Of a stretch of DNA of 64,000 bases, positions 42,201 through 55,400 are shown in pieces; position 1 is the first letter of the stretch, and every line of letters starts with the position of its first letter. This stretch comes from Aplectana chamaeleonis (Eukaryota > Nematoda > Chromadorea > Rhabditida > Cosmocercidae): positions 62,001 to 126,000 of the forward strand of contig JAPDOI010001847.1 of the NCBI GenBank assembly GCA_029168955.1, written 5' to 3'. The notes beneath the pieces were generated by a model. That model worked only from the letters and a program-made list of their open reading frames with translations. It made no database searches and had not been told where the DNA came from. Made by a program: the position numbers and the translations under genes.

Positions 42201-45200
42201 CGATGGGCCGGCTTCGCCGGCCACCCTCCCCTCTAGGTAGTATTCGCTCGTCTCCGCCGAACGATGGGCCGGCTTCGCCGACCCCTTCCTCTACGCAGTA
42301 TTCGTTCGGCTTCGCCGAACGATGAGCCGGCTTCGCCGGCAACCCTCCTCTAAGTATTCGTTCGGCTTCGCCGAACGAATGGGCCGGCTTCGCCGGCAAC
42401 CCTCCCTGTAGTATTCGTTCGGCTTCGCCGAACGATGGGCCGGCTTCGCCGGCCACCCCCTCTACATTGTAGTATTCGCTCGGCTTCGCCGAACGATGGG
42501 CCGGCTTCGCCGGCCCCTCCTCTACGCAGTATTCGTTCGGCTCCGCCGAACGATGGGCCGGCCGCCGGCCTACGTAGTATTCGTTCGGCTTCGCCTAAGG
42601 ATGGGCCGGCTTCGCCAGCCACCCTCCGTGTAGTATTCGTTCGGCTTTGCCAAACGAAGGGCCGGCTTCGCCGACCCCCTCCCTCTACATTGTATAAGCT
42701 CGGCTTCGCCGACCCCCTCCCTTTACGTGGTATTCGTTCGGCTTCACAGAACGATGGGCCGGCTTCGCCGGCCACCCCTCCCTCTAGTTAGTATTCGTTT
42801 GGCTCCACCGAACGATGGGCCGGCTTCGCCGGCCACCCTCCCTCTAGGTAGTATTCGCCCGTCTCCGCCGAACGATGGGCCGGCTTCGTCGACCCCCTTC
42901 CTCTACGCAGGATTAGTTCGGCTTCGCCGAACGATGGGCCGACTTCGCCGGCCACCACCCTCCGTGTAGTATTCGTTCGGCTTCGCCGAAAAAGATGAGC
43001 CAGCTTCGCCGGCCACCCTCCGTGTAGTATTCGTTCGGCTCAGGCTTCGCCGACCCCTCCTCGTACGTGGTATTCGGCTTCGCCGAACGATTCGCCGACC
43101 CCTCCCTCTACGCAGTATTCGCTCGGCTTCGCCGAACGATGGGCCAGCTTCGCCGAGCCGCTTCGCCGGCCACCCTCCGTGTAGTATTCGTTCGGCTTCG
43201 CCGAAAGATGGGCCGGCTTCGCCGGCCACCCTTCGTGAAGTATTCGTTCGGCTTGGCCGAACGAAGGGCCGGCTTCGCCGACCCCTCCCTCTACATTGTA
43301 TTCGCTCGGCTTTGCCGACCCCCTCCCTTTACGTGGTATTCGTTCGGCTTCACAGAACGATGGGCCGGCTTCGCCGGCCACCCTCCCTCTAGCTAGTATT
43401 CGTTTGGCTCCACCGAACGATGGGCCGGCTTCGCCGGCCACCCTCCCTCTAGGTAGTATTCGCTCGTCTCCGCCGAACGATGGGCCGGCTCTGCCGACCC
43501 TCTTTCTCTACGCAGTATTCGTTCGGCTTCGCAGAACGATGAGCCGGTTTCGCCGACAACCCTCTACGTAGTATTCGTTCGGCTTCGCCAACCGATGGGC
43601 CGGCTTCGCCGGCCACCCTCCGTGTAGTATTCGTTCGGCTTCGCCGGCCACCCTCCGTGTAGTATTCGTTCGGCTTCGCCGACCCGCCTTCGTCTACATA
43701 GTATTCGTTCGGCTTCGCCGAACTATGGGCCGGCTTCGCCGACCCCCCTCCCTCTACGTAGTATTCGCTCGGCTCAGCCGAACGATGGGCCGGCTTCGCC
43801 GACCCCCTCCCTTTACGTGGTATTCGTTCGGCTTCACAGAACGATGGGCCGGCTTCGCCGGCAACCCTCGGTGTAGTATTCGTTCGGCTTCGCCGAAAGA
43901 TGGGCCGGCTTCGCCGGCCACCCTCCCTCTAGGTAGTATTCGCCCGTCTCCGCCGAGCGATGGGCCGGCTTCGTCGACCCCCTTCCTCTAAGCAGTATTC
44001 GTTCGGCTTCGCCGAACGATGGGCCGGCTTCGCCGGCAACCCTCGGTGTAGTATTCGTTCGGCTTCGCCGAAGATGGGCCGGCTTCGCCGGCCACCCTCC
44101 GTGTAGTATTCGTTCGGCTTCGCCGAACGAAGGCCAGCTTCGCCGACCCCTCTCTCTACATTGTATTCGCTCGGCTTCGCCGACCCCCTCCTTTACGTGG
44201 TATTCGTTCGGCTGCACGGAACGTTGGGCCGGCTCCGCCGGCCACCCTCCCTCTAGTTAGTATTCGTTTGGCTCCACCGAGCGATGGGCCGGCTTCGCCG
44301 GCCACCCTCCCTCTAGGTAGTATTCGCCCGTCTCCGCCGAATGATGGGCCGACTTCGTCGACCCCCTTCCTCTACGCAGTATTCGTTCGGCTTCGCCGAA
44401 CGATGAGCCAACTTCGCCGGCCACCCTCCGTGTAGTATTCGTTCGGCTTCGCCTAAAGATGGAGCCGGCTTCGCCAGCCACCCCTCGTGTAGTAGTCGTT
44501 CGGCTTCGCCAGCCACCCCTCGTGTAGTATTCGTTCGGCTTCGCCGACCACTCCATGTGATATTCGTTCGGCTCCGCCGAACGATAGGCCGGCTTCGCCG
44601 ACCACCCTTCCTCTACGCAGTATTCGTTCGGCTTCGCCGAACGATGGGCCGGCTTCGCCGGCCACCCCTCTAGTACGTAATATTCGTTCGGCTTCGCCGA
44701 AAGATGACCCGGCTTCGCCGGCCACCCTCCATGTAGTATTCGTTCGGCTTCGCCGAACAGATGAACCGGCTTCGCCGACCCCTCCTCTACATTGTATTCG
44801 CTCGGCTTTCGCCGACCTCCCTTTACGTGGTATTCGTTCGGCTTCGCCGAACGATGGGCCGGCTTCGCCGTACCCTCCCCTCTAGTTAGTATTCGTTTCG
44901 GCTCCACCGAACGATGGTGCCGGCTTCGCCGGCCACCCTCTCTCTAGGTAGTATTCGCCCGTCTCCGCCGAACGATGGGCCGGCTTCGCCGACCCCTTTC
45001 CTCTACGCAGTATTCGTTCGGTTTCGCCGAACGATGGGCCGGCTTCGCCGGCCACCCTCCGTGTAGTATTCGTTCGGCTTCGCCGAACGAAGGGCCGGCT
45101 TCGCCGACCCCCTCTCTCTACATTGTATTCGCTCGGCTTCGCCTAAGGATGGGCCGGCTGCGCCAGCCACCCCTCGTGTAGTAGTCGTTCGGCTTCGCCA

Positions 45201-46400
45201 GCCACCCCTCGTGTAGTATTCGTTCGGCTTCGCCGACCACACTCCATGTGATATTCGTTCGGCTCCGACAAACGATAGGCCAGCTTCGCCGACCCCTTCC
45301 TCTACGCAGTATTCGTTCGGCTTCGCCGAACGATGGGCCGGCTTCGCCGGCCACCTTCCCTCTGTAGTATCTCGTTCGGCTTCGCCGAACGATGGGCCGG
45401 CTTCGCCCGGCCACCCTCTCGTGTAGTATTGGCCCGTTCGGCTTCGCCGCTTCGCCGACCCCCTCTAGTGTGGTATTCGTTCGGCTTCACAGAACGATGG
45501 GCCGGCTTCGCCGGCCACCCTCCCTCTACCTAGTATTCGTTCGGCTCCGCCGAACGATGAGCCGGCTTCGCCGACCCCTTCTCTCTACGCAGTATTCGTT
45601 CGGCTTCGCCGGGCGATGGGCCGGCTTCGCCGGCAGCCACCACCCTCCGTGTAGTATTCGTTCGGCTTCGCCGAACAGAAGGGCCAACTTCGCCGACCCC
45701 CCCTCTCTACATTGTATTCGCTCGGCTTCGCCGACCACCCTCCTTTACGTGGTATTCGTTCGGCTTCACAGAACGATGGGCCCGGCTTCGCCGGCCCCTC
45801 TCCCTCTAGCTAGTATTCGTTTGGCTCCACCGAACGATGGGCCGGCTTCGCCGGCCACCTTCCTCTAGGTAGTATTCGTTCGGCTTCGCCGAACGATGGG
45901 CCGGCTTCGCCGGCCACCCTCGGTAGTATTCGTTCGGCTTCGCCGAACGATGAGCCAGCTTCGCCGGCCGGCACCCTCCGTGTAGTATTCGTTCGGCTTC
46001 GCCGAACGAAGAACCAGCTTCGCCGACCCCCTCTCTCTACATTGTATTCGCTCGGCTTTGCCGACCCCTCCTTTACGTGGTATTCGTTCGGCTTCACAGA
46101 ACGATGGGCCGGCTTCGCCGGCCACCCTCCTCTACGGTAGTATTCGTTTGGCTCCGCCGAACGATGGGTGGCTTCGCCGGCCACCCTCCCTCTACAGGTA
46201 GTATTCGTTCGGCTTGAACGATGGCCAGCCAGTCGTTCGGCCGTACCCTCGTACTGAGTATTCGTTCGGCTTCGCCGACCTGATAGCGAAAGTATTCCTT
46301 CGGCTGCCAGCCACCCTCATGTAGTATTCGTTCGGCTTCGCGCCGAACGATGACGGCTTCGCCGGGCACCCTCCCTCTACGCAGTATTCGTTCGGCTTCG
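33240..46400 (+). repeat. Indel-rich half of the satellite
   Basis: The same monomers and order as further right, but many are disrupted by one- to four-base insertions or losses (GGAGCC or GGGCCC for GGGCC, CAGATGG for CGATGG, extra C or A inside stems). Examples cluster at 34480-34800, 36400-36900, 38100-38900 and 40440-40560. Confidence 0.8.
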
Positions 46401-49400
46401 CCGAACGATGGGCCGGCTTCGCCGGCCACCCTCCGTGTAGTATTCGTTCGGCTTCGCCGAAAGATGGGCCGGCTTCGCCGGCCACCCTTCGTGAAGTATT
46501 CCTTCGGCCTGCCCAAACGAAGGCCCGGCTTCGCCGACCCCTCCCTCTACATTGTATTCGCTCGGCTTTGCCGACCCCTCCCTTTACGTGGTATTCGTTC
46601 GGCTTCACAGAACGATGGGCCGGCTTCGCCGGCCACCCTCCCTCTAGCTAGTATTCGTTTGGCTCTACCGAACGATGGGCCGGCTTCGCCGGCCACCCTC
46701 CCTCTAGGTAGTATTCGCTCGTCTCCGCCGAACGATGGGCCGGCTTCGCCGACCCCCTTCCCCTACGCAGTATTTGTTCGGCTTCCCCGAACGATGGGCC
46801 AACTTCGCCGGCAACCCTCCCTCTAATAGTATTCGTTCGGCTTCGCCGAACGATGGGCCGGCTTCGCCGGCAACCCTCGGTGTAGTATTCGTTCGGCTTC
46901 GCCGAACGAAGAGCCGGCTTCGCCGACCCCCTCTCTCTACATTGTATTCGCTCGGCTTCGCCGACCCCCTCTCTCTAGGTAGTATTCGCCCGTCTCCGCC
47001 GAACGATGGGCCGGCTTCGCCGACCCCCTTCCTCTAGTTAGTATTCGTTTGGCTCCACCAAACGATGGGCCGGCTTCGCCGGCCACCCTCCCTCTAGGTA
47101 GTATTCGCCCGTCTCCGCCGAACGATGGGCCGGCTTCGTCGGCCCCCTTCCTCTACGCAGTATTCGTTCGGCTTCGCCAGAACGATGGGCCGGCTTCGCC
47201 GGCAACCCTCGGTGTAGTATTCGTTCGGCTTCGCCGAAAGATGAGCCGGCTTCGCCGGCCACCCTCCGTGTAGTATTCGTTCGGCTTCGCCGAACGAAGG
47301 GCCGGCTTCGCCGACCCCCTCTCTCTACATTGTATTCGCTCGGCTTCGCCGACCCCCTCCCTTTACGTGGTATTCGTTCGGCTTCACAGAACGATGGGCC
47401 GGCTTCGCCGCCCACCCTCCTCTAGTTAGTATTCGTTTGGCTCCACCGAACGATGGGCCGGCTTCGCCGGCCACCCTCCCTCTAGGTAGTATTCGCCCGT
47501 CTCCGCCGAACGATGGGCCGGCTTCGCCAACCCCCTTCCTCTACGCAGTATTTGTTCGGCTTCGCCGAACGATGAGCCGGCTTCGCCAGCAACCCTCGGT
47601 GTAGTATTCGTTTGGCTTCGCCGAAAGCATGGGCCGGCTTCGCCGGCCACCCTCCGTGTAGTATTCGTTCGGCTTCGCCGAACGAAGGACCAACTTCGCC
47701 GACCCCTCCTCTACATTGTATTCGCTCGGCTTTGCCGACCCCTCCCTTTACGTGGTATTCGTTCGGCTTCAGAACGATGGGCCGGCTTCGCCGGCCACCC
47801 TCCCTCTAGCTAGTATTCGTTTGGCTCCACCGAACGATGGGCCGGCTTCACCGGCCACCCTCCCACTAGGTAGTATTCGCCCGTCTCCGCCGAACGATGG
47901 GCCGGCTTCGTCGACCCCCTTCCTCTACGCAGTATTCGTTCGGCTTCGCCGAACGATGGGACGGCTTCGCCGGCAACCCTCCGTCTACGCAGTATTCGTT
48001 CGGCTTCGCCTAAGGATGGGCCGGCTTCGCCAGCCACCCCTCGTGTAGCAGTCGTTCGGCTTCGCCAGCCACCCCTCGTGTAGTATTCGTTCGGCTTCGC
48101 CGACCACACTCCATGTGATATTCGTTCGGCTCACGCCGAACGATAGGCCAGCTTCGCCGGCCCCTTCCTCTACGCAGTATTCGTTCGGCTTCGCCGAACG
48201 ATGGGCCAACTTCGCCGGCCACCCTCCGATGTAGTATTCGTTCGGCTTCGCCGAAAACGATGGGCCAGCTTCGCCGGCCACCCTCCGTGTAGTATTCGTT
48301 CGGCTTCGCCGAACGAAGGCCGGCTTCGCCGACCCCTCTCTCTACATTGTATTCGCTCGGCTTTGCCGACCCCTCCTTTACGTGGTATTCGTTCGGCTTC
48401 ACAGAACGATGGGCCGGCTTCGCGGCCCCCCTTCCTCTACGCAGTATTCGTTCGGCTCCGCGGAACGATGGGCCGGCTTCGCCGGCCACCCTCTCTAGGT
48501 AGTATTCGCCCGTCTCCGCCGAACGATGGGCCGGCTTCGCCGACCCCCTTCCTCTACGCAGTATTCGTTCGGCTTCGCCGAAAGATGGGCCGGCTTTGCC
48601 GGCCACCCCTACGTGTAGTATTCGTTCGGCTTCGCCGAACGAGCCGGCTTCGCCAGCCACCTCTCTGGTAGCATTAGTATTCGTTCGGCTTCGCCGAACG
48701 CCGGCTTCGCCGACCTCTCTACATTGTATTCGCTCGGCTTCGCCGACCACCTCCCTTTACGTGGTATTCGTTCGGCTTCACAAAACGATGGGCCGGCTTC
48801 GCCGGCCACCCTCCCTCTAGCTAGTATTCGCCCGTCTCCGCCGAACGATGGGCCGGCTTCGCCGACCCCTTCCTCTACGTAGTATTCATTCGGCTCCGCC
48901 GAACGATGGGCCGACTTCGCCGGCCACCCTCCGTGTAGTATTCGTTCGGCTTCGCCGAACGATGGGCCGGCTTCGCCGGCCACCCTCCAGATAGTATTCG
49001 TTCGGCTTCGCCGAACGAAGGGCCGGCTTTGCCGACCCCTCCTCTACATTGTATTCGCTCGGCTTCGCCGACCCCTCCTTTACGTGGTATTCGTTTGGCT
49101 TCACAGAACGATGGGCCGGCTTCGCCGGCCACCCTCCCTCTAGTTAGTATTCGTTTGGCTCCGCCGAACGATGGGCCGGCTTCGCCGGCCACCCTCCCTC
49201 TACGTAGTATTCGTTCGGCTTCGCCTAAGGATGGGCCGGCTTCGCCGACCCCCTTCCTCTACCCAGTATTCGTTCGGCTTCGCCGAACGATGAGCCGGCT
49301 TTGCCCGCACCCCTCCGGGTAGTATTCGGTCGGCTTCGCCGAACGATGGCCCGGCTTTGCCGGCTACCCTCTACGTAGTATTCGTTCGGCTCCGCCGAAC

Positions 49401-52400
49401 TGTGGGCCGGCTTCGCCGACCCCTTTCCCTACGTAGTATTCGTTCGGCTTCGCCGAACGATGGGCCGGCTTCGCCGGCCACCCTCTACGCAGTATTTGTT
49501 CGGCTTCGCCGAACGATGGGCCGGCTTCGCCGGCCACCCTCCGTGTAGTATTCGTTCGGCTTCGCCGAACGAAGGGCCGGCTTCGCCGACCCCCTCTCTC
49601 TACATTGTATTCGCTCGGCTTCGCCGACCCCCTCCCTTTACGTGGTATTCGTTCGGCTTCACAGAACGATGGGCCGGCTTCGCCGGCCACCCTCCCTCTA
49701 GTTAGTATTCGTTTGGCTCCACCGAACGATGGGCCGGCTTCGCCGGCCACCCTCCCTCTAGGTAGTATTCGCCCGTCTCCGCCGAACGATGGGCCGGCTT
49801 CGCCGACCCCCTTCCCTCTACATAGTACTCATTCGGCTCCGCCGAACGATGAGCCGGCTTCGCCGGCCACCCTCCCCGTAGTATTCGTTCGGCTTCGCCG
49901 AAGGATGGGCCGGCTTCGCCGACCACCCCATCCCTCCATGTTGTATTCGTTCGGCTTCGCCAGCCACCCCTCGTGTAGTATTCGTTTGGCTTCGCCGACA
50001 AAACGATGGGTCCGAATCGCTTCGCCGGCCACCCTCCCTCTATTTGGTATTCGCTCGTCTCCGCCGAACGATGGGCCGGCTTCGCCGACCCCTTCCTCTA
50101 AGCAGTATTCGTTCGGCTCCGCCGAGCGATGGGCCGGCTCCGCCGGCAGCCCTCGGTGTAGTATTCGTCCGCCTTCGCCGAAAGATGGGCCGGCTTCGCC
50201 GGCCACCTTCCGTGTAGTATTCCTTCGGCTTCGCCGAACGAAGGGCCGGCTTCGCCGACCCCTCCTCTACATTGTATTCGCTCGGCTTCGCCGACCCCTC
50301 CTATACGTGGTATTCATTCGGCTTCACAGAACAATGGGCCGGCTTCGCCGGCCACCCTCCCTCTAGCTAGTATTCGTTTGGCTCCACCGAACGATGGGCC
50401 GGCTTCGCCGGCCACCCTCCATCTAGGTAGTATTCGCTCGTCTCCGCCGAACGATGGGCCGGCTTCGCCGCCCCCCCTTCCTCTACGCAGTCTTCGTTCG
50501 GCTTCGCCGAACGATGGGCCGGCTTTGCCGGCCACCCTCCCTCTACGTAGTATTCGTTCGGCTTCGCCTAAGGATGGGCCGGCTTCGCCAGCCACCCCTC
50601 GTGTAGTAGTCGTTCGGCTTCGCCAGCCACCCCTCGTGTAGTATTCGTTCGGCTTCGCCGACCACACTCCATGTGATATTCGTTCGGCTCCGCCGAACGA
50701 TAGGCCGGCTTCGCCGACCCCCTTCCTCTACGCAGTATTCGTTCGGCTTCGCCCAACGATGGCCAGCTTCGCCGGCCACCCTCCTCTGTAGTATTCGTTT
50801 CAGCCGAACGATGGGCCGGCTTCGCCGGCAACCCTCGGTGTAGTATTCGTTCGGCTTCGCCGAACGAAGGGCCGGCTTCGCCGACCCCCTCTCTCTACAT
50901 TGTATTCGCTCGGCTTCGCCGACCCCCTCCCTTTACGTGGTATTCGTTCGGCTTCACAGAACGATGGGCCGGCTTCGCCGGCCACCCTCCCTCTAGTTAG
51001 TATTCGTTTGGCTCCACCGAACGATGGGCCGGCTTCGCCGGCCACCCTCCCTCTAGGTAGTATTCGCTCGTCTCCGCCGAACGATGGGCCGGCTTCGCCG
51101 ACCCCCTTCCTCTACGCAGTATTCGTTCGGCTTCGCCGAACGATGGGCCGGCTTTGCCGGCCACCCTCCCTCTACGTAGTATTCGTTCGGCTTCGCCTAA
51201 GGATGGGCCGGCTTCGCCAGCCACCCTCCGTGTAGTATTCGTTCGGCTTTGCCAAACGAAGGGCCACGCCGACCCCCTCTCTCTACATTGTATTCGCTCG
51301 GCTTCGCCGACCCTTCCTCTACGTGGTATTCGTTCGGCTTCGCCGAACGATGGGCCCGGCTTCGCCGGCCACCCTCCCTCTAGGTAGTATTCGCCCGTCT
51401 CCGCCGAACGATGGGCCGGCTTCGCCGACCCCTTCCTCTACGCAGTATTCGTTCGGCTCCGCCAAACGATGGGCCGGCTTCGCCGGCCACCCTCCGTGTA
51501 GTATTCGTTCGGCTTCGCCGAAAGATGGGACGGCTTCGCCGGCCACCCTTCGTGAAGTATTCGTTCGGCTTGGCCAAACGAAGGGCCGGCTTCGCCGACC
51601 CCTCCCTCTACATTGTATTCGCTCGGCTTTGCCGACTCCCTCCCTTTACGTGGTATTCGTTTGGCTTCACAGAACGATGGGCCGGCTTCGCCGGCCACCC
51701 TCCCTCTAGCTAGTATTCGTTTGGCTCCACCGAACGATGGGCCGGCTTCGCCGGCCACCCTCCCTCTAGGTAGTATTCGCTCGTCTCCGCCGAACGATGG
51801 GCCGGCTTCGCCGACCCCCTTCCTCTACGCAGTATTCGTTCGGCTTCGCCGAACGATGGGCCGGCTTCGCCGGCAACCCGGCCACCCTCCGTGTAGTATT
51901 CGTTCGGCTTCGCCGAACGAAGGGCCGGCTTCGCCGGCCCCCTCCTCTATAGTATTCGTTCGGCTTCGCCGGCCATCTTCCGTGTAGTATTCGTTCGACT
52001 ACGCCGAACGATGAGCCGGCTTCGCCGACCCCCTTCCTCTACGTAGTATTCGTTCGGCTTCGTCGAACGATGGGCCGGCTTCGCCGGCCACCGTCCGAGT
52101 AGTATTCTTTCGGTTTCGCCAAACAATGGACCGGCTTCGCCGGCCACCTTCCGTGTAGTATTCCTTCGACTACGCCGAACGAAGGGCCGGCTTCGCCGAC
52201 CCCTCTCTCTACATTGTATTCGCTCGGCTTCGCCGACCCCTCCTTTACGTGGTATTCGTTCGGCTTCACAGAACGATGGGCCGGCTTCGCCGGCCACCCT
52301 CCGTGTAGTAGTATTCGTTCGGCTTCGCCAGCCACGATGGGTTCCGCTTCGCCGGCCACCTCCCTCTAGGTAGTATTCGTTCGTCTCCGCCGAACGATGG

Positions 52401-55400
52401 GCCGGCTTCGCCGACCCCTTCCTCTACGCAGTATTCGTTCGGCTTCGCCGAACGATGGGCCGGCTTCGCCGGCACCCTCCTCTAGTGTAGTATTCGTTCG
52501 GCTTCGCCGAGATGGGCCGGCTTCGCCGGCCACCTCCCTCTAGGTAGTATTCGCCCGTCTCCGCCGAACGAAGGGCCGGCTTCGCCGACCCCTTCCTCTA
52601 CGCAGTATTCGTTCGGCTTCGCCGAACGATGAGCCGGCTTCGCCGACCCCCTTCCTCTACGTGGTATTCGTTCGGCTTCGCCTAACGATGGGCCGGCTTC
52701 GCCAGCCACCCCTCGTGTAGTAGTCGTTCGGCTTCGCCAGCCACCCCTGGGCCAGTATTCGTTCGGCTTCGCCGACCACACTCCATGTGATATTCGTTCG
52801 GCTCCGCCGAACGATAGAGCCGGCTTCGCCGACCCCTTCCTCTACGCAGTATTCGTTCGGCTTCGCCGAACGATGGGCCAGCTTCGCCGGACCCTCCTCT
52901 AGGTAGTATTCGTTCGGCTTCGCCGAAAGATGGGCCGGCTTCGCCGGCCACCCTCCGTGAAGTATTCGTTCGGCTTGGCCGAACGAAGAGCCGGCTTCGC
53001 CGACCCCTCGTCTACATTGTATTCGCTCGGCTTCGCCGACCCCCTCTCTCTACATTGTATTCGTTCGGCTTCACAGAACGATGGGCCGGCTTCGCCGGCC
53101 ACCCTCCCTCTAGTTAGTATTCGTTTGGCTCCACCGAACGATGGGCCGGCTTCGCCGGCCACCCTCCCTCTAGGTAGTATTCGCCCGTCTCCGCCGAACG
53201 ATGGGCCGGCTTCGCCGACCCCCTTCCTCTACGCAGTATTTGTTCGGCTTCGCCGAACGATGGGCCGGCTTCCCCGGCCAACCCTCCCCTCGTGTAGTAT
53301 TCGTTCGGCTTCGCCGAACGATGGGCCGGCTTCGCCGGACCCCCTCTCTACATTGTATTCGTTCGGCTTCGCCGGCCCCTCTCTAGTATTTCGACTCCGC
53401 CGAACGATGGGCCCGCTTCCCCAACCCCCTTCCTCTACGCAGTATTCGCCCGTCTCCGCCGAACGATGGGCCGGCTTCGCCGACCCCCTTCCTCTACGCA
53501 GTATTCGTTCGGCTTCGCCGAACGATGGGCCGGCTTCGCCGGCAACCCGGCCACCCTCCGTGTAGTATTCGTTCGGCTTCGCCGAACGAAGGGCCGGCTT
53601 CGCCGACCCCCTCTCTCTACATTGTATTCGCTCGGCTTCGCCGACCCCCTCCCTTTACGTGGTATTCGTTCGGCTTCACAGAACGATGGGCCGGCTTCGC
53701 CGGCCACCCTCCCTCTAGTTAGTATTCGTTTGGCTCCACCGAACGATGGGCCGGCTTCGCCGGCCACCCTCCCTCTAGGTAGTATTCGCCCGTCTCCGCC
53801 GAACGATGGGCCGGCTTCGTCGACCCCCTTCCTCTACGCAGTATTCGTTCGGCTTCGCCGAACGATGGGCCGGCTTCGCCGGCAACCCTCGGTGTAGTAT
53901 TCGTTCGGCTTCGCCGAAAGATGGGCCGGCTTCGCCGGCTACCCTCCGCGTAGTATTCGTTCGGCTTCGCCAGCCACCCCTCGTGTAGTATTCGTTCGGC
54001 TTCGCCGACCACACTCCATGTGATATTCGTTCGGCTCCGCCGAACGATAGGCCGGCTTCGCCGACCCCCTTCCTCTACGCAGTATTCGTTCGGCTTCGCC
54101 GAACGATGGGCCGGCTTCGCCGGCCACCCTCCGTGTAGTATTCGTTCGGCTTCGCCGAAAGATGGGCCGGCTTCGCCGGCCACCCTCCGTGAAGTATTCG
54201 TTCGGCTTCGCCGAACAAAGGGCCACTTCGCCGACCCCCTCTCTCTACATTGTATTCGCTCGGCTTCGCCGACCTCCCTTTACGTGGTATTCGTTCGGCT
54301 TCACAGAAGGATGGGCCGGCTTCCCCGCCCACCCTCCCTCTAGCTAGTATTCGTTTGGCTCCACCGAACGATGGGCCGGCTTCGCCGGCCACCCTCCCTC
54401 TAGGTAGTATTCGCTCGTCTCCGCCGAACGATGGGCCGGCTTCGCCGACCCCCTTCCTCTACGCAGTATTTGTTCGGCTTCGCCGAACGATGGGCCGGCT
54501 TCGCCGGCAACCCTCCGTGTAGTGTTCGTTCGGCGTTGCCGAAAGATGAGCCGGCTTCGCCGGCCACCCTCTCTCCGTAGTATTCGTTCGGCTTCGCCGA
54601 ACGAAGGGCCGGCTTCGCCGACCCCTCCTCTACATTGTATTCGCTCGGCTTCGCCGATCCCCTCCCTTTCCGTGGTATTCGTTCGGCTTCACAGAACGAT
54701 GGGCCGGCTTCGCCGGCCACCCTCCCTCTAGCTATTATTCGTTTGGCTCCACCGAACGATGGGCCGGCTTCGCCGACCCCCTTCCTCTACGCAGTATTCG
54801 TTCGGCTTCGCCGAACGATGGGCCGGCTTCGCCGGCAACCCTCGGTGTAGTATTCGTTCGGCTTCGCCGAAAGATGGGCCGGCTTCGCCGGCCACCCTCC
54901 GTGTAGTATTCGTTCGGCTTCGCCGAACGAAGGGCCGGCTTCGCCGACCCCCTCTCTCTACATTGTATTCGCTCGGCTTCGCCGAACGAAGGGCCGGCTT
55001 CGCCGACCCCCTCTCTCTACATTGTATTCGCTCGGCTTCGCCGACCCCCTCCCTTTACGTGGTATTCGTTCGGCTTCACAGAACGATGGGCCGGCTTCGC
55101 CGGCCACCCTCCCTCTAGTTAGTATTCGTTTGGCTCCACCGAACGATGGGCCGGCTTCGCCGACCCCCTTCCTCTACGCAGTCTTCGTTCGGCTTCGCCG
55201 AACGATGGGCCGGCTTTGCCGGCCACCCTCCCTCTACGTAGTATTCGTTCGGCTTCGCCGAACGATGGGCCGGCTTCGCCAGCAACCCTCGGTGTAGTAT
55301 TCGTTCGGCTTCGCAGAAAGATAAGCCGGCTTCGCCGGCCACCCTCCGTGTAGTATTCGTTCGGCTTCGCCGGACCCTCTCGTGTAGTATTCGTTCGGCT

